From NCBI RefSeq assembly GCF_015482765.1, contig NZ_JADMLB010000021.1:1-64000 (forward strand): DNA of 64,000 bases, written 5' to 3'. Shown here one piece after another: positions 1-9,059 of this stretch. Origin of the DNA: Halodesulfovibrio sp. Lineage in GTDB: Bacteria; Desulfobacterota; Desulfovibrionia; Desulfovibrionales; Desulfovibrionaceae. The notes beneath the pieces are model-generated. The model made no database searches. It worked only from the letters and a program-made list of their open reading frames with translations, and had not been told where the DNA came from. Position 1 is the first letter of the stretch; every line of letters starts with the position of its first letter. The position numbers and the translations under genes are program-made.

Positions 1-61
1 GTTCCGTCAAACCCATTACGGAACATGTTTCCCTACAATCTATCAATAGGTATAGCAGGTT

Positions 62-889
62 ATGCAAAGTTTGAATAAAGTACATAACGCCGTACAGTCA
101 ATCAAAGAGCTTGCAAAAAACGATCTTTCTCCAAAAATCGGCATTGCACTCGGCACCGGCCTTGGTGATTTTGTAAACTCAGTTACTGTAACCGAGACTA
201 TTTCTTACAACGACATCATTGATTTCCCGCACTCTACTGTAGAATCGCATGCAGGACAGTTTGTTTTCGGCACTCTTGCCGATGTTCCTGTAGTAATTCA
301 ACAGGGAAGAAACCATTTGTACGAAGGTTATTCTCCTGCTGAAGTAAGTATGGGGGTTCGCGTGATGGCTGCTTTAGGTATTGAAACCTATATTGCAACC
401 AATGCCGCAGGCTGCCTTGTTCCTCAGTGGGACGCAGGCACTCTTATGGCAATCACCGACCACATCAACTTTACAGGCCGCACACCTCTTTCCGGCAGTA
501 ATGTTGACGACTGGGGTCCCCGCTTCCCCGACATGAGTCAGGCGTACGATCCACAGCTTATTTCCTGCGCAATGGAAGAGGCCGCCAAACTCGGTATCCG
601 ACTCGAACGCGGAATCTATGCCGGGGTTCATGGCCCGCAAATGGAAACACCTGCTGAAACACGTATGTACAAACGTCTGGGGGCTGATGCTGTAGGCATG
701 TCCACAGTTATGGAAGTCATCGCTGCCCGACATCTCGGCTTACGGGTTCTCGGTGTATCCTGCCTGACCAATAAAAACCTTCCCGATTGCATGGGTGATG
801 TTCCGCTTGAAGAGATTATCCGCACAGCAAACAAAGCAGGTGCAAACCTTTCTGCTCTGCTGCAGGCAATTGTCGCTAAACAGTGCTAA
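62..889 (+). CDS. purine nucleoside phosphorylase (trimeric, class I)
   Basis: A cytosolic enzyme of purine salvage that phosphorolyses inosine or guanosine to the free base and (deoxy)ribose-1-phosphate. The 275-residue protein has the family's N-terminal glycine-rich phosphate loop (IGIALGTGLGDF), the segment TNAAGCLVPQWDAGTLMAI followed by a DHINFTG motif, and the purine/ribose-binding block DAVGMSTVMEVIAA. The length fits the family. The proline usual in GMSTVPE is methionine here, and the residues after the late TN differ from the usual form, so the exact base preference cannot be given. It stands alone ahead of typA. The family call is firm. Confidence 0.9.
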   Translation: MQSLNKVHNAVQSIKELAKNDLSPKIGIALGTGLGDFVNSVTVTETISYNDIIDFPHSTVESHAGQFVFGTLADVPVVIQQGRNHLYEGYSPAEVSMGVRVMAALGIETYIATNAAGCLVPQWDAGTLMAITDHINFTGRTPLSGSNVDDWGPRFPDMSQAYDPQLISCAMEEAAKLGIRLERGIYAGVHGPQMETPAETRMYKRLGADAVGMSTVMEVIAARHLGLRVLGVSCLTNKNLPDCMGDVPLEEIIRTANKAGANLSALLQAIVAKQC

Positions 890-1006
890 CACAAGCAGCT
901 CCCACCCCTTATTGATCCAAGCGTACCGTAAGCACAGGGAACATCTGATTCCTCACCCCTCTTATCGGAACGTTACGCCTTTTCATTAGACTCGTATCTA
1001 TTGAAC

Positions 1007-1047
1007 AAAAAATCACCGCGGGCTTTTTGCAAAAAAGACCCGCGGTG
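1007..1047 (-). terminator. terminator-like hairpin reading leftward, upstream of typA
   Basis: CACCGCGGG (1014-1022) pairs with CCCGCGGTG (1039-1047), and the loop adds a second CTTTTT/AAAAAG pairing. On the minus strand the stem is followed by a run of six T (1007-1012); on the plus strand the T-run is poor. No minus-strand gene is visible that needs it. The rest of 890-1228 shows no gene. Confidence 0.5.
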
Positions 1048-1228
1048 CTCTGTTTATGGTGTCTTCAACCCTTGGGTATGTTACATTACGAAGAAAACAG
1101 TGCGTGAGAGCTTGCCCTTTCCTCCACTTAGGTATATGCCTCCGACACAACGCATAACCGCGAAAGTTTGCTATGCCGCCACAACCAGCAGCAACAATAG
1201 AACTTTTGCATTATATAAGGACTTATCT

Positions 1229-3076
1229 GTGACTCAGACTACTCATAACGATGCAATTCGTAACGTTGCGATTATCGCGCACGTTGACCACGGCAAAACA
1301 ACTCTTGTTGACGCCATGTTTAAACAGGGCGGCATCTTCCGTGCGAACCAGGAAGTTGATGACCGTGTAATGGACAGCATGGATCTTGAACGCGAACGCG
1401 GTATTACCATTGCTGCTAAAAACTGTGCTGTTTCTTGGGGTAAAACCAAGATCAACATCATTGATACTCCGGGTCACGCCGACTTCGGCGGTGAGGTTGA
1501 ACGCTCTTTGACAATGGCTGACGGCGCTATCCTGCTCGTTGACGCTTCTGAAGGCCCACTTCCTCAGACTCGTTTCGTTCTTAAAAAGACTCTTGAAGCC
1601 GGTCTCAAAGTTATTGTTGTTATCAACAAAATTGACCGCCCTGATGCACGCATCAACGAAGTTCTTGATGAAGTATATGACCTCTTCATTGACCTTGAAG
1701 CTACAGACGAACAGCTTGAGTTCCCAGTGCTGTATGCTATCGGTCGTGACGGCGTGGCAATGAACTCTCCTGAAGAAGAACAGAAAGACCTCACTCCTCT
1801 TTTTGAAACTATTCTTTCAGAAGTTCCCGGCCCGAAATACGATCCTGAACAGCCGTTCCAGATGCTTGTTGCCGACCTCTCCTACTCTGACTACCTCGGT
1901 CGTCTCGCAGTAGGCCGTGTATTCCACGGAACAATCCACAGCAACGACCAGCTTGCATGCATTGGTGCTGACAACAACCCGCGCAGCCTTCGCGTTTCCA
2001 AAATTCAGACTTACGAAGGTTTGAAACTTGCTGAAGCCAGCGCTGCTTCTCCGGGTGATATTGTAGTAATTTCCGGTATTGAAGATGTAAAAATCGGTGA
2101 TACCATTTGTACCAAAGAAGACCCGAAAGCACTGACTCGTATTAACGTTGATGAACCAACTGTTTCCATGCGTTTCAGCATCAACTCTTCACCACTTGCA
2201 GGAACTGAAGGTAAACACGTTCAGTCCAGTAAAATCCGTGAACGTCTTAACCGCGAAACTATGCTTAACGTAGCTATCCGTGTTGAAGACAGTGAAGAGC
2301 GTGACAGCTTTATCGTAAAAGGTCGCGGCGAATTCCAGATGGCTATTCTTGTTGAACAGATGCGCCGTGAAGGTTTCGAACTGACCATTGGTCGTCCTGA
2401 AGTAATCTTCAAAGAAGTAGACGGTGTTCTTTCCGAGCCAATGGAAAAACTCTTCATCGACTGCGACGACGTATTCATGGGCGTAGTGACTGAAAAACTT
2501 TCTGCACGTAAAGGCCGCATGACCAACCTCGTGAACAACGGTACCGGTCGCGTACGTATGGAATTCACTATTCCTTCCCGCGGTCTCATCGGCTACCGTG
2601 ACGAGTTCCTCACTGACACCAAAGGAACCGGCATCATGAACTCCCTCTTCGACGGTTACGAAGCATACCGTGGCGAGTTCCCGACCCGTCACACCGGCTC
2701 TCTCGTATGTGACCGTTCTGGTCAGTCCGTTGCGTACGCTCTCTTCAACCTTGAGCCACGCGGTGAAATCTTCATCGATGCTGGTCTGCCTGTATACGAA
2801 GGCATGGTTATCGGTGAGCACAACCGTGACAACGACCTTGATGTAAACCCATGTAAGGGTAAAAAACTCACCAACGTACGTGCTTCCGGTAAAGACGATG
2901 CAGTTGTACTTACTCCTGTTCGTCCTATGACTCTTGAGCGCGCTATCCACTTCATCACTGAAGATGAATGTGTAGAAGTTACCCCTGAGTCCATCCGTCT
3001 GCGTAAGAACATTCTTTCCGGACAGGATCGTCACCGCCTTGCAGGCCGTAAAAAGAAAGCAGCTGAGGGCAAATAG
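1229..3076 (+). CDS. typA: ribosome-associated GTPase TypA/BipA
   Basis: A translational GTPase of the EF-G family that binds the ribosome and acts in 50S assembly and stress or cold adaptation. The G1 loop AHVDHGKTT, the switch II DTPGHADFGGEVER and the NKIDRPDAR guanine-specificity motif lie in the first 150 residues. EF-Tu-like domain 2 and the two EF-G-like C-terminal domains follow, with the BipA-specific GRMTNLVNNGTGRVRMEF segment and a basic tail. I chose GTG at 1229, with AAGG at 1217-1220, giving 615 residues, the family's normal length. An upstream ATG at 1001 would add 76 residues that overlap a hairpin and look non-coding. Confidence 0.96.
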   Translation: MTQTTHNDAIRNVAIIAHVDHGKTTLVDAMFKQGGIFRANQEVDDRVMDSMDLERERGITIAAKNCAVSWGKTKINIIDTPGHADFGGEVERSLTMADGAILLVDASEGPLPQTRFVLKKTLEAGLKVIVVINKIDRPDARINEVLDEVYDLFIDLEATDEQLEFPVLYAIGRDGVAMNSPEEEQKDLTPLFETILSEVPGPKYDPEQPFQMLVADLSYSDYLGRLAVGRVFHGTIHSNDQLACIGADNNPRSLRVSKIQTYEGLKLAEASAASPGDIVVISGIEDVKIGDTICTKEDPKALTRINVDEPTVSMRFSINSSPLAGTEGKHVQSSKIRERLNRETMLNVAIRVEDSEERDSFIVKGRGEFQMAILVEQMRREGFELTIGRPEVIFKEVDGVLSEPMEKLFIDCDDVFMGVVTEKLSARKGRMTNLVNNGTGRVRMEFTIPSRGLIGYRDEFLTDTKGTGIMNSLFDGYEAYRGEFPTRHTGSLVCDRSGQSVAYALFNLEPRGEIFIDAGLPVYEGMVIGEHNRDNDLDVNPCKGKKLTNVRASGKDDAVVLTPVRPMTLERAIHFITEDECVEVTPESIRLRKNILSGQDRHRLAGRKKKAAEGK

Positions 3077-3121
3077 CCTCACGACTGCGGGACGATGCAC
3101 AACACGTCCTAAATAGAAAAT

Positions 3122-3170
3122 AAAAGCACCGCGACAGTACTGCTCAGCAGGATTGTTGCGGTGCTTTTTT
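3122..3170 (+). terminator. terminator after typA
   Basis: AAAGCACCGC (3123-3132) pairs with GCGGTGCTTT (3158-3167), followed by six T. A-rich sequence on the left side means it could also serve the convergent minus-strand hydrolase gene. Confidence 0.85.
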
Positions 3171-3208
3171 ATGTCTATTGAGAAATAATCAGTTCTACAA
3201 ACGACGTA

Positions 3209-4201
3209 TTACACGCCCATGACTTGTCCGATAAATTCTACGGCTCTAATCTCTGACCAATAGTATTCATCATCTGCCAACCTAACAAATCCGATATGCC
3301 CGCCCTCGGCTGGCGTTTCAAGGTAAAGGTAGTCACTCCTGTGAGCCTGCCCTGTGGGATAACATGTCGGCCAAAGAAATGGATCATTTCGGGCACTGAT
3401 AAGCAACGTAGGAATCTTTACTTTATCCAAAAATTGAATACTTGAACTTTCCTTCCAATATTCCAAAGCATCTTTAAAACCGAACCACGGTGCGGTATAC
3501 ACCTCATCAAAATCCCTGAAGGTTTTAAGCTCATGCAAATGTGATATATCTACTTGATCTGGAAACGCTTCATGCTTTTGGGTTATTTTATCTTTTAGCG
3601 TCCGCATAAAGTTTTTTAAATAGATAGCGTTGGAAGGTTTATCCATTGCTTTTGCTGCCCCTACAAGATCACAAGGGACGGAGAAAACAACCGCCGCCTG
3701 CACTCTGGAATTAACGTTGCTATCAGGATCACCAAGGTATTTCAAAATCTGATTTCCTCCCATGCTGAACCCGACCAGAACGATATCCTGATACCCTCTT
3801 AAAGCGCAGTATTGGATTACAGAGTTCAAGTCTTCTGTTGAGCCGCTGTGGTACATATGCAGCGTTCTATTCGGTGCTCCGCTGCATCCTCGAAAATTCC
3901 ATGCGGCAACATCCCATCCCGCGCGCACTAAGGCTCTAACCATCCCTTTCACGTATGAACGCTTAGAATTCCCTTCAAGGCCGTGAGAAACTATCGCCAG
4001 ACGCTTTTTCGGGCTACCGGGAGTAACATGATGAAAATCGATATCTAAAAAATCATTATCAGGTGTTGTTATTCGTTGAACAGTACACGCGGGTAGCTCC
4101 AACGCTCTGAATAATGCCGGGTACAACGTTTGTGCATGCCCGCCGGGAAGAAAAAAAGGAGCCGGATACAGTGTGTTTTCATAAATAGGCATAGTGCTCA
4201 C
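3209..4201 (-). CDS. YheT-family alpha/beta hydrolase
   Basis: A predicted serine hydrolase (esterase-like) of the YheT/UPF0017 family; the physiological substrate is unknown. The 330-residue protein opens with the family signature FFLPGGHAQTLYPALFR and contains the nucleophile elbow GFSMGGN, an oxyanion-side SHGLEGNS segment, a late acidic residue in SARNDPFLWP and the catalytic histidine region EGGHIGF. No signal peptide is seen, so it is likely cytosolic. It is transcribed divergently from the flavoprotein gene at 4292. Family call firm, function open. Confidence 0.88.
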   Translation of the reverse strand: MSTMPIYENTLYPAPFFLPGGHAQTLYPALFRALELPACTVQRITTPDNDFLDIDFHHVTPGSPKKRLAIVSHGLEGNSKRSYVKGMVRALVRAGWDVAAWNFRGCSGAPNRTLHMYHSGSTEDLNSVIQYCALRGYQDIVLVGFSMGGNQILKYLGDPDSNVNSRVQAAVVFSVPCDLVGAAKAMDKPSNAIYLKNFMRTLKDKITQKHEAFPDQVDISHLHELKTFRDFDEVYTAPWFGFKDALEYWKESSSIQFLDKVKIPTLLISARNDPFLWPTCYPTGQAHRSDYLYLETPAEGGHIGFVRLADDEYYWSEIRAVEFIGQVMGV

Positions 4202-4291
4202 CTCAGAGGATAACGTGACAATTACACCATAACAGTATACGTCCCTTTGGCTTCATGTAAGCAGTAACGACACATATTTTCAGGAGCACGC

Positions 4292-5455
4292 ATGAATCAA
4301 CATGACGTTATCATTTTAGGCGCAGGGGCATCAGGTCTCTGGGCAGCCCTTACCGCAGCCAAACGCGGTCGCACCGTTCTGGTCGTAGACCATGCTCGTA
4401 AAGCCGGACGCAAAATCTTGATTGCTGGTGGTGGCAAATGTAACTTTACCAATATAGACATAAGTCCAGCTAACTACCATTGTAAAAATAGGCACTTTTG
4501 TAAATCTGCACTTGCACGCTTTTCACCAAGGCACATGGTTGAATACTTATCTCTTCACGAAATACCGTGGGAAGAGCGGGAGCACAGCCAATTATTCTGC
4601 ACTCGCAGCGCTGCTGATATTACAGAGGCACTTTATAACGACTGCCTTGAACATAATGTACGCTTTCTTTTTTCCGAACAAATTACAAGTGTACAAAAAA
4701 AAGATGACCTTTTTGACGTTCAATTAACAGACAGTACTCACCAAGCACCGTCCGTTATTGTTGCGCTTGGCGGCAGCGCATGGCCACAAGTGGGAGCAAC
4801 TGATGCCGGATACAAAATTGCACGTACGTTCGGACACAAGATAATTCCGACATTTCCGGCACTGGTTCCACTAATGATGCCATCAAACTGGAAATTGAAA
4901 AATCTCTCCGGAATTGCTCTTCCCGTAACAATCAGCAGCAATGGAAAACAATTTACTGAGAACATGCTGTTCACTCACAAAGGCATCAGTGGACCTGTAG
5001 TACTACAAATTTCAGCACACTGGAAAAAAGGCGATTCAATCGAGATAGACCTCCTCCCATACGCTTCTATTGAAGAAAGCATTAAAGAAGCAGGCTCAAA
5101 GCCTCTTTTAAAAACAATCGTCAATCGCCATTTCCCAGAACGCCTTGCGTCTGCACTCATCCGACAGGAGCTTGGCGAAAAGCAACTGGCACAGCTAAGC
5201 AAAAAAGATATGCAGGAAATTCATGCCAGCATCCATGCTTTCAATGTTGTTCCGACGGGCACGGAAGGAATGAAAAAAGCTGAAGCAACAGGCGGCGGAG
5301 TTGATACCGCAGATATTTCTTCCAAAACAATGGAAAGCAAACTTTGCAAGGGATTATATTTCACCGGTGAAGTTCTTGATGTGCTCGGCGATCTTGGCGG
5401 ATTCAATCTGCATTGGGCATGGGCATCCGGCAATGCTGCCGGTGAAGTTGTGTAG
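4292..5455 (+). CDS. HI0933/YhiN-family FAD-dependent oxidoreductase
   Basis: A flavoprotein of the HI0933 (YhiN) family. The N-terminal Rossmann motif is VIILGAGASGLWAALTA, followed by RKAGRKILIAGGGKCNFTN, which is diagnostic of the family. A second dinucleotide-binding segment reads IVALGGSAWPQVGATDAGY, and the C-terminal FAD motif is GEVLDVLGDLGGFNLHWA. The 387 residues match the family. Substrate unknown; related proteins include bile-acid 7-dehydroxylation reductases, but nothing here supports that role. A clear AGGAG precedes the ATG. It is a single-gene unit closed by the terminator at 5484-5514. Confidence 0.88.
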   Translation: MNQHDVIILGAGASGLWAALTAAKRGRTVLVVDHARKAGRKILIAGGGKCNFTNIDISPANYHCKNRHFCKSALARFSPRHMVEYLSLHEIPWEEREHSQLFCTRSAADITEALYNDCLEHNVRFLFSEQITSVQKKDDLFDVQLTDSTHQAPSVIVALGGSAWPQVGATDAGYKIARTFGHKIIPTFPALVPLMMPSNWKLKNLSGIALPVTISSNGKQFTENMLFTHKGISGPVVLQISAHWKKGDSIEIDLLPYASIEESIKEAGSKPLLKTIVNRHFPERLASALIRQELGEKQLAQLSKKDMQEIHASIHAFNVVPTGTEGMKKAEATGGGVDTADISSKTMESKLCKGLYFTGEVLDVLGDLGGFNLHWAWASGNAAGEVV

Positions 5456-5483
5456 CTCTGAACATCGTTGCTATTGTCGTTAC

Positions 5484-5514
5484 AAAAAAGGCTGCCCAAC
5501 AAGGCAGCCTTTTC
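5484..5514 (+). terminator. bidirectional terminator
   Basis: AAGGCTGCC (5488-5496) and GGCAGCCTT (5503-5511) flank the loop CAACAA, with A-run left and T-run right. It lies between the convergent flavoprotein and cbiB genes. Confidence 0.9.
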
Positions 5515-5554
5515 TATTAATCATAGTACGTATAAACACTCTAGCTTCGTAGTG

Positions 5555-6493
5555 CTAGAAGATTAAGCGCAGTAACGAGACAACAAGCCACAATAAACCG
5601 CAACCAAAAATTGCTGCAAGGCGAATGTGCTTTATCAACTGCATCAACGAATGGCTATCCCACTCTTCTGTCCCACTGCCGAGCACTGGTTTTTCTTTAA
5701 CCTTTCCAAAATAAACAGCACTGCCCCCCATTGGTCTACCGTAGAGGTGCGCTGCCATTGCCATCGGCCATCCGGCATTAGGGCTTTCCATTTTGGCAGC
5801 ATCCTGCACGACACCGTCCCAAACACCGCGCCCGGTACCTAAGCCTGCCAAATTCGCAGTACATTGAAGGAACATTGCTGAAAAACGCGCTGGAAGATAC
5901 GCCAATAAGTCATCAAATTTTGCACCGGCCCATCCCAACTCTTTCCATTTTTCATTTTTATATCCCCACATTGAATCCATTGTAGAGGTCGCTTTATAAA
6001 GCCACAGGCCAACTGGCCCTGACAGCACAAGCCAGAAAAACGGGGCAATAATTCCGTCATTAAAATTTTCAGAGAGTGTTTCTGCAAGTGTTTTGTATAG
6101 TTCTTCTTCTGTTGATTCTGAAACATCACGGCTGACGAGCATAGATACCGCCTTTCGGCCTTCTTTAAGAGAACCGGATGCCACAGCATGAACTGCTTTT
6201 GTCCCTTCAGAAAGCAAACTCCCAAGAGCCAAGCCGGACCATGCAAAATACAAAGCAAATACCCATCCCACATACGGTATGCCAATACATATGTTCACAA
6301 CGATGAACACCATCAGCAACAGAATAAAAAGTGAAAGAACACCCCCAAACTTATTGGGAAAGTTTCGACGGGCGGTCTTTTCCAATTTATTCAAAAGACG
6401 ACCTATCAACTGAACAGGATGCGGTAACGACCTTGGGTCACCAAAAACGACATCGATGACAAACGCAGCCAAAGGAATCCAGAAGAGTTTCAT
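5555..6493 (-). CDS. cbiB: adenosylcobinamide-phosphate synthase CbiB
   Basis: An inner-membrane enzyme of cobalamin synthesis that attaches (R)-1-amino-2-propanol (or its phosphate) to adenosylcobyric acid. The 312-residue protein shows the family opening DVVFGDPRSLPHPVQLIG, several hydrophobic segments and the conserved SRDVSE and ETLSENFNDGIIAPFFW motifs around residues 115-155. The start lies 6 bp after the trmL stop, so the two are probably co-transcribed. No cobalamin riboswitch is visible upstream of trmL. No other B12 gene is in the window. Confidence 0.94.
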   Translation of the reverse strand: MKLFWIPLAAFVIDVVFGDPRSLPHPVQLIGRLLNKLEKTARRNFPNKFGGVLSLFILLLMVFIVVNICIGIPYVGWVFALYFAWSGLALGSLLSEGTKAVHAVASGSLKEGRKAVSMLVSRDVSESTEEELYKTLAETLSENFNDGIIAPFFWLVLSGPVGLWLYKATSTMDSMWGYKNEKWKELGWAGAKFDDLLAYLPARFSAMFLQCTANLAGLGTGRGVWDGVVQDAAKMESPNAGWPMAMAAHLYGRPMGGSAVYFGKVKEKPVLGSGTEEWDSHSLMQLIKHIRLAAIFGCGLLWLVVSLLRLIF

Positions 6494-6499
6494 AACTAC

Positions 6500-6958
6500 C
6501 TACTTTCCGTTGAGTACTCCAGTTGCAGCAAAGGCCTGATACAGTACAATGCCTACAGCTGTTGAAAGGTTTAAACTGCGCACTTCTCCCCACATAGGAA
6601 TGCGTACGTGATCAGGATACTTATCCATAAGACTGTCGGGCAGCCCTCTCGTCTCTGGCCCGAAAACGAGAGCGTCATTCACATCGTATTCAACTTCATG
6701 AACCGCACCCCCCCGTTTTGAGCTTGCCATCACATGCCTATGATTGTGCCCCACAGCCTCCATATATGCATCCCAGTCTTTCCAGACTGAAACCGAAACA
6801 TGCGGCCAGTAATCAAGACCGGCACGTTTTAAATACTTATCTTCAAGACTGAACCCTAGCGGCTCAATTAAATGCAGATCAGTTGCAGTTGCTGCACAGA
6901 GTCTGGCGATATTGCCAGTGTTAGGTGGAATTTCCGGTTCAAACAATACAACATGCAT
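6500..6958 (-). CDS. trmL: tRNA (cytidine/uridine-34-2'-O)-methyltransferase TrmL
   Basis: A small SPOUT-class methyltransferase that 2'-O-methylates the wobble nucleotide of certain leucine tRNAs. At 152 residues it has the TrmL length and no extra RNA-binding domain. The opening VVLFEPEIPPNTGNIARLC, the FGPETRGLP loop and the C-terminal knot segment RIPMWGEVRSLNLSTAVGI are classic. It sits immediately upstream of cbiB, with no functional link beyond co-transcription. Confidence 0.95.
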   Translation of the reverse strand: MHVVLFEPEIPPNTGNIARLCAATATDLHLIEPLGFSLEDKYLKRAGLDYWPHVSVSVWKDWDAYMEAVGHNHRHVMASSKRGGAVHEVEYDVNDALVFGPETRGLPDSLMDKYPDHVRIPMWGEVRSLNLSTAVGIVLYQAFAATGVLNGK

Positions 6959-6976
6959 ACTTTATTACCTCGTTAT

Positions 6977-7016
6977 AAAAAAACAAAAAACCGGCTCAGG
7001 AATTACCCCGAGCCGG
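6977..7016 (-). terminator. terminator after FadL-like porin gene
   Basis: CCGGCTC (6991-6997) and GAGCCGG (7010-7016) form a stem that on the minus strand is followed by a long T-rich tract (6977-6990). Confidence 0.88.
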
Positions 7017-7065
7017 TCATCATTGCAACTATAGATAGCGAACAGTAACTATCTGCTCTCGCAAC

Positions 7066-8319
7066 TTAGAAAGAGTAACCAACAGTTACTGCACCCATGT
7101 GGGTTACGCCATTCTGAGATTTACCAGGAGTTACGCCAGATTCCAAACTTGCTGCGTTATCATAATTAACACTTTCCGCGATGATATACGTGTATGCAAG
7201 GTCAATAGTCCAGTCATCAATTCTGTAACCTACACCTGCACCGATAAGATGACGATCCGCAGCTGGGATCATGTAATCAACATATTTGGCATTTTCTGGA
7301 GCTTCATCGTATGCGTAGCTACCACGTACGGTCCAGCTTTCATTGATATCGTACTCAGCGCCAATGCTGAAACGCCACACGTCATTCCAGTCCTTTGGTT
7401 GTTGTTTATCAATATCACCAAGTGGAGTGCCAGAGATTGCAAGATCAAAATTTCTGTAAGTAGACCAACGAGTATGTACAGCGGCAACCTCAATACTAAG
7501 TTCTTTGATTGGGTAGTAGGTAACACCAAAGCTGATCATATCTGGAAGAACAATCGCTGTTTCGGTATCGTAAGTGCCATTCGGAAAAATAGGACTCGCG
7601 CCAGCTTCGGTTACTTTTGTTTCACCATCGGCATCAATTTTTGCCTGACTATGATAGCCTACACCAAAACGCCAATTATCTAATTTGTAGTGAAGGCCTG
7701 CAGTCAACGCAATACCATCACCACTACCTGTAAGCTTGGACTTACCGCCTGCAAGACCACCACCTACAGGAAGCTTCTTTTTAATTGCAACATCAACGTA
7801 TACATACTCAAGACCAACAGCTGCAGATAAACGATCTGTGATCTTATAAGCAATGTTCGGGTTCAAAGAAATCGTTTGGATTTCTGCATTGTAAACGTTG
7901 TATGCACCAGGAAATTTGTCTTTATCGTAACCGAAGCCAAGACCAAAACGAGAAAACTCGCCAAAGCCAATAGCCCATTTATCATTAATTTTATGCGTTA
8001 CGTAAAAATGCGGAATTGGAAAGAGAGCGTCTTTGCTTTTAGTAGTAGTGGTGTCGCCACCAAGGTCGGTAGTAACAACCTCAGCATATGGAGATGCTAA
8101 GGAAACACCAAAAGCAATCTGAGTACCCTCGAGCTGAGTGATACCAGCAGGATTGTATGCAACAGCAGAAGGATCGTCAGCACGACCAACAAGAGTACCA
8201 CCAAGAGCGTTACCACGAGCACTCCATTCATACAGAGCAAAACCCGCAGCAGATGCAGATGTTGCAACCGCTAACAGCAGAACACAGGACGCAACAATAG
8301 ACAGGAAATGTCGCTTCAT
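7066..8319 (-). CDS. OmpP1/FadL/TodX-family outer membrane protein
   Basis: A predicted 14-stranded beta-barrel for uptake of hydrophobic compounds such as long-chain fatty acids or hydrocarbons. The 417-residue precursor begins with a signal peptide ending near residue 25 (CVLLLAVATSASAAG). It continues with the family block FALYEWSARGNALGGTLVG and RADDPSAVAYNPAGITQLEG, the N-terminal hatch of FadL. The barrel shows alternating amphipathic strands and ends VTVGYSF with a terminal aromatic. Monocistronic, with its own terminator. No lipid metabolism gene adjoins it, so the substrate cannot be inferred. Confidence 0.92.
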   Translation of the reverse strand: MKRHFLSIVASCVLLLAVATSASAAGFALYEWSARGNALGGTLVGRADDPSAVAYNPAGITQLEGTQIAFGVSLASPYAEVVTTDLGGDTTTTKSKDALFPIPHFYVTHKINDKWAIGFGEFSRFGLGFGYDKDKFPGAYNVYNAEIQTISLNPNIAYKITDRLSAAVGLEYVYVDVAIKKKLPVGGGLAGGKSKLTGSGDGIALTAGLHYKLDNWRFGVGYHSQAKIDADGETKVTEAGASPIFPNGTYDTETAIVLPDMISFGVTYYPIKELSIEVAAVHTRWSTYRNFDLAISGTPLGDIDKQQPKDWNDVWRFSIGAEYDINESWTVRGSYAYDEAPENAKYVDYMIPAADRHLIGAGVGYRIDDWTIDLAYTYIIAESVNYDNAASLESGVTPGKSQNGVTHMGAVTVGYSF

Positions 8320-8635
8320 TATTTTCCCCTCGAATTCTTAGTTAGCATGTCTTTAAGTGCCTGTTCAGCACTCTGTTCAATCTTTTCAGGTAACTAGAAA
8401 AAATGAACAGTGTTTCCCCTTAAGACATGCAAAAGAGCAAGTAACAAGGCCCCTCTGCCGTAACTGCTACTTACCCAAAAATGTAAATTACAGGGTCTAT
8501 AATAGTAACACTTTCACTTGGCAACGCTTTTTACACTTTTCTACCTAATCAGTATTCTTTAGAGAAAAATATTACTCTGCAATATAGAATGGTTACTTAT
8601 AAAAAATGTGAATTGAAAAATTTCTTGTATATAAA
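8320..8635. other. intergenic region upstream of the FadL-like gene
   Basis: About 315 bp without a convincing gene on either strand. It should hold the leftward promoter of the porin gene. The sequence is AT-rich, and I could not assign firm -35/-10 boxes or an operator. Confidence 0.5.
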
Positions 8636-8663
8636 AAAGGCAGGAACTCATGTTCCTGCCTTT
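8630..8663 (-). terminator. terminator after the Cys-rich small gene
   Basis: GGCAGGAAC (8639-8647) and GTTCCTGCC (8652-8660) pair around a TCAT loop. Reading leftward the stem is followed by TTTTTT (8633-8638). Confidence 0.88.
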
Positions 8664-8695
8664 GCAATCAACTATTACTTCAACCTGAAAAAAAG

Positions 8696-9049
8696 TTAGT
8701 GACCTCTGATCACAATCACTTCTTTTCGTAATACACACCACACCGGCCGCTCTTCTTCCGTCAAAATCGGCCGGCCTTTAGGGTTTGCGATGTTGCAGCG
8801 ACGCTTTTCATTTTGAAAAAAGAACGGACACTGCTCACACTCGTCAACAGCAATTGCAGGTAAGCCTGTATTATTTGCAGCAGGCTCTGTCACCCTCATT
8901 GCTTCATCACAAACTGGACACCACTCCGGCCTTCCAGCTTCAGGATCCACATCAACAGGCCGTATTTCCGGAAAACGCCCGCTACAGTTACCGCCATTAT
9001 CTGAAAGATAAAATGGGCATGCCGCGCAGGCAGGTACAACAAAAATCAT
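8696..9049 (-). CDS. small Cys-rich protein with internal duplication
   Basis: I do not recognise a named family. The 117-residue protein consists of two similar halves. Each starts with CxxCPF (CAACPFYL near residue 8; CEQCPFFF near residue 71), then has a single Cys about 10 residues later and ends with RPxWC (RPEWCPVCDE; RPVWCVLRKE). The repeated Cys pattern suggests two metal-binding (zinc or iron) modules, but that is inference. No signal peptide or membrane segment is present, so it is probably cytosolic. It begins 10 bp after the priA stop and is closed by its own terminator, so it is likely co-transcribed with priA. Confidence 0.8.
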   Translation of the reverse strand: MIFVVPACAACPFYLSDNGGNCSGRFPEIRPVDVDPEAGRPEWCPVCDEAMRVTEPAANNTGLPAIAVDECEQCPFFFQNEKRRCNIANPKGRPILTEEERPVWCVLRKEVIVIRGH

Positions 9050-9059
9050 AGTTAGCTCC

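Noticed and set aside
1001-1228. N-terminal 76-codon extension of typA
   Set aside because: It overlaps a strong hairpin, has no family similarity, and GTG 1229 has a ribosome binding site and gives the normal TypA length.
2189-3100. 303-codon minus-strand frame opposite typA
   Set aside because: It is the antisense shadow of a strongly biased coding sequence and has no recognisable protein features.
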